Positions 58,601 to 64,000 of a stretch of DNA of 64,000 bases are shown piece after piece. The stretch comes from Dyadobacter sp. Leaf189 (GTDB lineage: Bacteria > Bacteroidota > Bacteroidia > Cytophagales > Spirosomataceae). The stretch covers positions 186,001 to 250,000 of the forward strand of contig NZ_LMPS01000006.1 in the NCBI RefSeq assembly GCF_001424405.1, in the 5' to 3' direction. The notes under the pieces are model-generated. The model did not search any database. It worked only from the letters and a program-made list of their open reading frames with translations, and was not told the DNA's origin. Positions within the stretch are counted from its first letter, which is position 1. Every line of letters starts with the position of its first letter. The translations under genes were made by a program, and so were the position numbers.

Positions 58601-59791
58601 ATGAATATCCCTGAAAAGGTCGCAGAATTTACAACAGCAATAAGAACCAGTCTGGAAAACGAGCGTTTCAGCAAACTATCCCTGGGCAACTACAAAGGTC
58701 CGGATGAAACGCTCAAAAACATCTACGTAAAGCGGGTGCTCGTAAAGCGCGAGGAAAAGCTGAGCTTTACTTACCGGCACAAAACACGCGACATTACCCG
58801 CAATTACCCCATTGAAGAAGGAGTGGATATCCTGTCGCGCCTGATCGGCAGCGAATTCTATGTGGCTACCTTGCAAACCATTGATTCCGACCTACAATTT
58901 GAAATAACCAAAAATCAGCAGGCGGTTTTAAGAAAAAAGGAAGTGACGGACCGGGAAGCGCCCTCGCTTACTCACGACAAAAACAAAAAGAGACTGATCT
59001 CAGCAGGCCGGAAGCCTTACTTACAACAGCTCGGCATCACCGACGAGCAAGGGAATGTGTTGAAGAATGCGCAGGACAAATACCGCCAGATCAACCATTA
59101 CATTGAATTGCTTTCCGGGTTGATCAGCGAAGTACCTGATCGGGATACGTTGAAAGTAGCAGATATGGGATCAGGAAAGGGCTATCTCACATTTGCGCTG
59201 TATGATTACCTGCAAAACGTACTGAAACGGAAAGCAGAAGTGACCGGCGTAGAGTTCAGGAATGACCTCGTAGCACTTTGTAACGATATAGCTCAGCACG
59301 CCGGATTTGAAAAGCTGCATTTTACCGAAGGCACGATCGAGCAATTTGACAGCACCGGAACCGACATTCTCATTGCGCTGCATGCCTGCGATACTGCCAC
59401 GGACGATGCGATCTGGAAGGGAATCTCCGCAGGAGCAAGCCTGATCGTGGTTGCGCCCTGCTGCCACAAGCAGATCCGCCGGGAAATTGAAAAGCACAAG
59501 GCCAGTAACGATGTCCAGTTTCTTACCCGGTATGGTATTTTTCTGGAACGTCAGGCAGAGATGGTGACGGACGGAATACGGGCTTTGGTTATGGAATATT
59601 TTGGCTACAAAACGAAAGTATTCGAGTTCGTTTCTGATGTGCATACACCTAAGAACGTGATGGTTGTAGGCGTCAAAGATCCAGCCGGCAAAACCGACCG
59701 CCATGCTACCCTTCAAAAAATAAAAGCTGCCAAAGAATACTTCGGAATTGGCTACCACCATCTGGAAAGAATAGCCGGTATCGAAGGATAA
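58601..59791 (+). CDS. SAM-dependent methyltransferase of the PF13679-like group
   Basis: 396 residues. Motif I VADMGSGKGYLTFALYDYL near 187-205, acidic VEFRNDLV, LIALHACDTATDDAIWKG, and VAPCCHKQIRREI. The combination resembles methyltransferase-like proteins related to GSTCD. The N-terminal 170 residues form an extra domain with YKGPDETLKNIYVKRVLVK, perhaps substrate binding. The target (RNA, protein or small molecule) is unknown. Between the TPR kinase and the MMPL exporter, with 49- and 63-base gaps. Confidence 0.82.
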   Translation: MNIPEKVAEFTTAIRTSLENERFSKLSLGNYKGPDETLKNIYVKRVLVKREEKLSFTYRHKTRDITRNYPIEEGVDILSRLIGSEFYVATLQTIDSDLQFEITKNQQAVLRKKEVTDREAPSLTHDKNKKRLISAGRKPYLQQLGITDEQGNVLKNAQDKYRQINHYIELLSGLISEVPDRDTLKVADMGSGKGYLTFALYDYLQNVLKRKAEVTGVEFRNDLVALCNDIAQHAGFEKLHFTEGTIEQFDSTGTDILIALHACDTATDDAIWKGISAGASLIVVAPCCHKQIRREIEKHKASNDVQFLTRYGIFLERQAEMVTDGIRALVMEYFGYKTKVFEFVSDVHTPKNVMVVGVKDPAGKTDRHATLQKIKAAKEYFGIGYHHLERIAGIEG

Positions 59792-59854
59792 AATGCCCTT
59801 TTTTGAGCTTCTGTGCCTATATTGCGACTTTTTGTTAAACCTGATTAACTCAAT

Positions 59855-62176
59855 ATGTGGAATAAAATAGCGACTTACATCATCCGGTACCGGCTTATGT
59901 GGGTTGCCCTGGTGCTGGTATCTACGGTCTTTATGGCTTACGAGGCCAGTAAAATTGAACTCTCCTACAACTTTGCAAGAATCCTCCCTTCCAACGATCC
60001 CGTTGAAAAAGAATACCAGGATTTCAGAAAATTATTCGGAGAAGATGGCAGCGTGATGGTAATCGGCTGGCAGGATTCCGAGCTTTTTAACATCGATAAA
60101 TTCCGCGACTGGTATAAGCTCTCCGAAGAAATAAAGGCCTCGGAAGGTATCAAAAACGTACTTTCTCTTGCCAATGTTTACAAAATAGTCCGTAATGACA
60201 GTCTTACCCGGTTCGACTTCGCGCCGGTAATCAGACAAATGCCCAACACCCAGGCAGAGGCAGACAGTCTTAAAAAGGAGATTGCCAACCTGCCGATTTA
60301 CGAGGGACTTGTCATCAACAGCAAAACCAATGCTACGCTCATCGTAGTGACCTTCAACGACAAGGAACTCAACTCAAAACGCCGCCTCACGATTGTTGAC
60401 GACATCGAGCAAATGGCGGAGACTTTTGCCCAAAAATACAACACCGACCTCCATTATTCGGGAATGCCCTACATCAGGACGGTTAACATGAAAAAGATTT
60501 CCGGTGAAATGGAGCTTTTCATGGGACTCGCTGTATTTGTGACACTATTGATCCTGTGGGCTTTTTTCAGGTCGTTACGACTTACACTTTTATCTATTGT
60601 AGTGGTGTTGATCGGCGTGGTATTCTCTGTTGGTATCCTGCATTTATTCAATTACAAAATTACCGCGCTCACTGGCCTTATACCGCCATTGCTGATCGTG
60701 ATCGGTGTGCCTAACTGTGTGTTTTTGATCAACAAATACCAGTCTGAGTTGCTTTCTCACAATAACAAAGACGAAGCTTTAATGCAGATGATACGCCAGA
60801 TCGGACTTTCTACATTCCTGGCGAATATGACCACTGCAATCGGTTTTGGTGTTTTTTACTTCACAAACAGTATACTACTTGTTGAATTCGGGGTTGTTGC
60901 CGCGATCAGTGTCATGGTTACTTACGTGCTTTGTCTGCTCCTGTTGCCGATTACGCTGCATTATATGAGTGTTCCGAAAGCGCGCCACCTGAAACATCTG
61001 GAAGGTAAATGGGCCAATGGATTTCTTACCAAGGTGAATTATCTGGTTCATTACCGCAGGAAGGAAATTTACATTGCGATGGTGATCATGATAATCGTGT
61101 CGGCATTTGGTATGACCAAGATCAAAAGCATCGGGTATGTAGTCGATGACTTGCCGAAAAAGGATATTGTTTACACAGACCTTCGCTTTTTTGAGAAAAA
61201 TTTCAATGGGGTACTTCCCTTTGAAGTGATGATCAACACAAAGCAGCCGAATGGCGTTTTTGCGGATCAGGCTGAGGCGCTCTATAAGATAAAAGCCTTT
61301 CAAAACGAAATGGCCAAGTTTCCCGAATTCTCAAAGCCGGTATCTATCGTTGAAGCTTCCAAATTCCTTTACCAGGCTTACCGCGGAGGCGATTCAAAAT
61401 ACTACGCGTTGCCGGGTGTACTTGAACTGAACAAAGTATCCAACTATATTCAGGGACAACAAGGCGCTGCAAAGCAATTGAATTCATTTCTGAATGAAGA
61501 CAAAAGTGTAACCCGTGTAAGCTTTCAAATGGCAGATGTGGGCTCGGAGCGCATTAAAGAACTGATGCAGCAGATTCGCCCGAAGGTTGACTCCATTTTC
61601 AGTCCTGCCAAATACAAAGTGAGCCTTACCGGTCACAGCCTCGTTTTCCTGAAAAGCAATGATTACCTGCTCAGCAATCTTTACGAAAGTCTGCTCATCG
61701 CCATTGTACTCATCGCGATCGTGGGAATGGTGCTTTTCAGGTCTATCCCGATCATTCTGTTATCCAAGTTGCCCTGCCTGATTCCCCTAGCGCTTACCGC
61801 AGGTATTATGGGGTATTTTGATATTTATTTCAAACCGACTACGATCCTTATTTTCAGTATCACGTTTGGTATCGCCTCCGATGGGACTGTTTACTTCCTG
61901 ACCAGATACCGGGAGGAACTTTACAAGAATGGGTTAACGCCGACAAAAGCAGTGACGCGCTCCATTTTCGGAACAGGATTGAGTATGATCTATACCGCGA
62001 TTATTCTATTCTGCGGTTTCTCGATCTTCTCGGCGTCCAGTTTCGGAGGTACGGCAGCAATGGGTGTGATGGTGTCGATTACGCTGCTGGTAGCCATGTG
62101 TACTAACCTGATATTGCTTCCTGCATTGCTGTTGTCGATTGCGAAAAGGCAGGGGAAAGATGTAAAGCCAACTTGA
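59855..62176 (+). CDS. RND-superfamily MMPL-type exporter
   Basis: 773 residues with the two-fold RND pattern: TM1 near 10-28, periplasmic loop about 30-220, then a block of about five helices (ELFMGLAVFVTLLILWAFFR onward), a second TM and loop (about 410-620) and a final helix block. TMs contain GVPNCVFLINKYQ and SDGTVYFLTRY, where proton-relay acids are expected. MMPL proteins export lipids, hopanoids or other hydrophobic compounds. No membrane-fusion protein or outer-membrane factor gene is adjacent. Substrate unknown. The M28 peptidase gene follows by 34 bases. Confidence 0.9.
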   Translation: MWNKIATYIIRYRLMWVALVLVSTVFMAYEASKIELSYNFARILPSNDPVEKEYQDFRKLFGEDGSVMVIGWQDSELFNIDKFRDWYKLSEEIKASEGIKNVLSLANVYKIVRNDSLTRFDFAPVIRQMPNTQAEADSLKKEIANLPIYEGLVINSKTNATLIVVTFNDKELNSKRRLTIVDDIEQMAETFAQKYNTDLHYSGMPYIRTVNMKKISGEMELFMGLAVFVTLLILWAFFRSLRLTLLSIVVVLIGVVFSVGILHLFNYKITALTGLIPPLLIVIGVPNCVFLINKYQSELLSHNNKDEALMQMIRQIGLSTFLANMTTAIGFGVFYFTNSILLVEFGVVAAISVMVTYVLCLLLLPITLHYMSVPKARHLKHLEGKWANGFLTKVNYLVHYRRKEIYIAMVIMIIVSAFGMTKIKSIGYVVDDLPKKDIVYTDLRFFEKNFNGVLPFEVMINTKQPNGVFADQAEALYKIKAFQNEMAKFPEFSKPVSIVEASKFLYQAYRGGDSKYYALPGVLELNKVSNYIQGQQGAAKQLNSFLNEDKSVTRVSFQMADVGSERIKELMQQIRPKVDSIFSPAKYKVSLTGHSLVFLKSNDYLLSNLYESLLIAIVLIAIVGMVLFRSIPIILLSKLPCLIPLALTAGIMGYFDIYFKPTTILIFSITFGIASDGTVYFLTRYREELYKNGLTPTKAVTRSIFGTGLSMIYTAIILFCGFSIFSASSFGGTAAMGVMVSITLLVAMCTNLILLPALLLSIAKRQGKDVKPT

Positions 62177-62210
62177 AATACCTGATTCAATACATAACTC
62201 CTGTTATTTC

Positions 62211-63590
62211 ATGAAAAAACCTTTAATGCTCGGTCTCACATTGCTGACCGGTCTGAGCCAGCATGCATATGCGCAAAGTGACTATCAGACCGACTCAATC
62301 TTTATCCGCAAAATCTTCAATACCGCGCTTAGCGAAGGTAAATCCTACGAGTGGCTCAGGCAGCTGACCCAGGATGTCGGGCCGCGGCTCAGCGGCTCGG
62401 AAGGTGCTGCGAAGGCGGTTGTTTATACAAAGTCTGTGATGGAAGCGGAGCAATTGGACAATGTGTTCCAGCAAAATGTAATGGTACCTCACTGGGTACG
62501 CGGCGCAAAGGAAAAGGCCCAGATCATTAATGGGAAACAAAAGACCGACATTCCGGTTGCCGCACTGGGTGGTTCCGTAGCTACTCCGAAAGGCGGCATC
62601 AAGGGCAATGTGATCGAGGTAAAATCATTCCAGGAACTGCGCGAGTTAGGTGCGGATAAGGTTAAAGGCAAGATCGTGTTCTTCAACCGGCCTATGGATC
62701 CCACTAAGCTGAATACGTTTGAAGCCTACGCCGGTGCGGTAGAACAGCGCGGTTCAGGGGCAAGTGAAGCAGCCAAGCTTGGCGCGATTGGGGCAATTGT
62801 AAGGTCAATGACCACCCGGCTTGACGATTTTCCGCACACAGGAAGTATGCGTTACGCAAGCGGTGCCCCCATTGTACCCGCCGCGGCCATTTCTACCAAT
62901 GCAGCCGAGCTTCTCAGCAAGACATTGAAAGCTAACCCGCAAACGCAGATATACTTCGAGCAGAGCTGCGAAACACTGCCCGACGCGCCTTCGCACAATG
63001 TGATTGGTGAACTTAAAGGTAAATCAGGTAAATATATCGTGGTTGGCGGCCACCTTGATTCCTGGGATTTCGCGCAGGGCGCCCACGATGATGGTTCCGG
63101 ATGCGTGCAGTCCATTGAAGCGGTACGCCTGCTGAAAGCCTTGGGTTACCAGCCCAACAACACGCTCCGCGCTGTGATGTTCATGAATGAAGAAAATGGA
63201 TTGAAAGGCGGCATCACCTATGCAGATTCAGCGAAGTCTGCCAAAGAGGTGCACATAGCTGCCATCGAGTCGGATCGCGGCGGGTTTACACCGTTAGGTT
63301 TTGGCATTGTAGGTACTGCTGCTCAGAAAAGCAGGATTCAAAGCTGGCAGAAGCTTTTTGCTGCATACGGTATTCATGAGCTCGGACCGGGTGGCGGCGG
63401 CGCCGATATTGGTCCCCTGGCACAGCAGGGTACCTTACTACTAGGCCTTATCCCCGACTCGCAACGCTACTTTGATTATCATCACGCATCGAGCGACAAA
63501 TTTGAAACTGTCAGCAAGCGCGAACTGGAACTCGGAGGTGCCGCAATGGCAGCGATGATGTACCTGATCGACAAATACGGAGTAGAATAA
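62211..63590 (+). CDS. Secreted M28-family metallopeptidase
   Basis: 459 residues with a signal peptide (first 21 residues, cleavage near AYAQS). Zinc ligands are visible in VVGGHLDSWDFAQGAHDDGSG (His and Asp), NEENGLKGG (catalytic Glu plus Glu ligand), AAIESDRGGFTP (Asp) and DYHHASSDKFE (His). A PA-domain-like insert occupies about 120-250. Aminopeptidase or carboxypeptidase (PGCP-like) activity on peptides in the periplasm or outside is expected. Followed by a bidirectional hairpin. Confidence 0.92.
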   Translation: MKKPLMLGLTLLTGLSQHAYAQSDYQTDSIFIRKIFNTALSEGKSYEWLRQLTQDVGPRLSGSEGAAKAVVYTKSVMEAEQLDNVFQQNVMVPHWVRGAKEKAQIINGKQKTDIPVAALGGSVATPKGGIKGNVIEVKSFQELRELGADKVKGKIVFFNRPMDPTKLNTFEAYAGAVEQRGSGASEAAKLGAIGAIVRSMTTRLDDFPHTGSMRYASGAPIVPAAAISTNAAELLSKTLKANPQTQIYFEQSCETLPDAPSHNVIGELKGKSGKYIVVGGHLDSWDFAQGAHDDGSGCVQSIEAVRLLKALGYQPNNTLRAVMFMNEENGLKGGITYADSAKSAKEVHIAAIESDRGGFTPLGFGIVGTAAQKSRIQSWQKLFAAYGIHELGPGGGGADIGPLAQQGTLLLGLIPDSQRYFDYHHASSDKFETVSKRELELGGAAMAAMMYLIDKYGVE

Positions 63591-63599
63591 AAGGCTTTT

Positions 63600-63626
63600 C
63601 AAAGCCCGCTTTTCAGGCGGGCTTTG
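63600..63626. terminator. Bidirectional hairpin between M28 peptidase and Anbu-like gene
   Basis: CAAAGCCCGC (63600-63609) and GCGGGCTTTG (63617-63626) form a 10-bp stem with a 7-base loop. T-runs are weak on both strands. The right arm overlaps the end of the convergent gene. Confidence 0.6.
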
Positions 63627-64000
63627 AAGGCATTATCTTTTCGAAGCTCTGGTCCATCCATTCCTCGGGAATGTCGTCGAGCGCCTCTTTTAACTTGTCT
63701 GCCCATATTTCCGAAATCGCCAGCATATCCTTCTGCTCATAACGGTGCTCGACAATCTGAAAGCTGTCTTTCTTATACAACACCACATCAATCGGAAAAT
63801 CGACGTCATTGTTGCTCACGCGCGTTGAGTCAAAGGAGAGGAAACCAGCTTTGAGCGCCTGCTTCATGGTAGATTCCTGATTAAGAACCCTGTTCAGGAT
63901 CGCTTTCCCTTGTCCGGAATTCCCGATGATCACGTAAGGCGAACCTTCATCCAGCTCCACCCAGTTTCCTTCGGAGTAAAGCAGAAAAAGCTTGTGTTCC
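63613..64000 (-). CDS. Proteasome-type protease (Anbu family), C-terminal part
   Basis: Only the C-terminal 128 or so codons are in the window; the frame is open to base 64000, so the N terminus with the catalytic Thr is outside. The GTG at 63960 is internal, not the start. The part resembles Anbu (ancestral beta subunit) proteins: EHKLFLLYSEGNWVE at the edge, YVIIGNSGQGKAILNRVL, QALKAGFLSFDSTRVSNNDV and DFPIDVVLYKKDSF. Anbu forms ring- or helix-like complexes related to the 20S proteasome; its function is unsettled. Family genes often lie next to circularly permuted ATP-grasp, alpha-E and transglutaminase genes, which would be to the right. Confidence 0.8.
   Translation of the reverse strand, partial: EHKLFLLYSEGNWVELDEGSPYVIIGNSGQGKAILNRVLNQESTMKQALKAGFLSFDSTRVSNNDVDFPIDVVLYKKDSFQIVEHRYEQKDMLAISEIWADKLKEALDDIPEEWMDQSFEKIMPSKPA

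Noticed and set aside
63613..63960. Complete 115-residue protein starting at the GTG at 63960
   Set aside because: The frame continues without a stop to the window edge with family-like sequence, so it is the end of a longer gene.

Overview
The window reads as a chromosome segment of a Gram-negative Bacteroidota, most likely a cytophagal bacterium of the Dyadobacter/Spirosoma group. Support comes from a GldC gliding gene, the long insert-bearing form of IspG, type III glutamine synthetase, DUF4197 and DUF4159 proteins, TPR-HisKA_3 sensor kinases, and several promoters fitting the Bacteroidota pattern TTG-N17-19-TAnnTTTG. The genus is inference. Genes are tightly packed, with many ATGA/TGATG overlaps, no rRNA or tRNA found, and no phage, transposase or CRISPR array. 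The last gene is cut by the right edge.

Layout. 0.1-8.4 kb: housekeeping and small-molecule genes (trhO, GNAT, surE, GH3-like ligase, LysE exporter, NUDIX hydrolase, CDF metal exporter, Tat-signal TIM-barrel protein, folE, PTPS/QueD). 8.8-13.9 kb: sugar MFS transporter with a GHMP sugar kinase, ispG, a 59-residue membrane protein coupled to an MmcQ/YjbR protein. 14-20.4 kb: gldC, DUF4197, then cinA, a 2-oxoacid dehydrogenase E2, a deoxyribonucleotidase and a two-component system. 20.6-23.1 kb: desaturase, DUF4159 protein, rsmE.

23.4-33.4 kb is rich in nitrogen assimilation: a GSII-like glutamine synthetase, a very acidic unknown protein, GSIII, and a porin-ammonium transporter operon, interrupted by an LTA-synthase-like sulfatase and mtaB. 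33.7-35.2 kb: ferredoxin and a LuxC-like acyl-CoA reductase.

36.1-43.5 kb is the most interesting block: a same-strand series of esterase, ATP-grasp ligase, YbdK-type carboxylate-amine ligase, class I glutamine amidotransferase, a second ATP-grasp-like protein of unrecognised family, class III aminotransferase and a mutarotase-like protein. I infer a pathway that builds and trims an amide- or peptide-linked small molecule of unknown structure. A divergent second esterase lies beside it.

43.5-64 kb: hicAB and a ParE/RelE-type toxin-antitoxin pair around trxA, dnaE and a DUF2461 gene, then trpS, PAP2 phosphatase, prs, rplY, a 2-hydroxyacid dehydrogenase, pdxA, yicC, an alkyladenine glycosylase, a TPR histidine kinase, a methyltransferase, an MMPL/RND exporter, an M28 peptidase and the C-terminal part of an Anbu-type proteasome-like protein.

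Three classes of short intergenic repeats recur: a GTCACCCTGAGC(G/C)NAGTCGAAGGG palindrome family, an AGCTGTTAGC-word family, and a GAATGAGT-word inverted repeat. All family assignments come from reading the sequence and remembered family features; no search was run.
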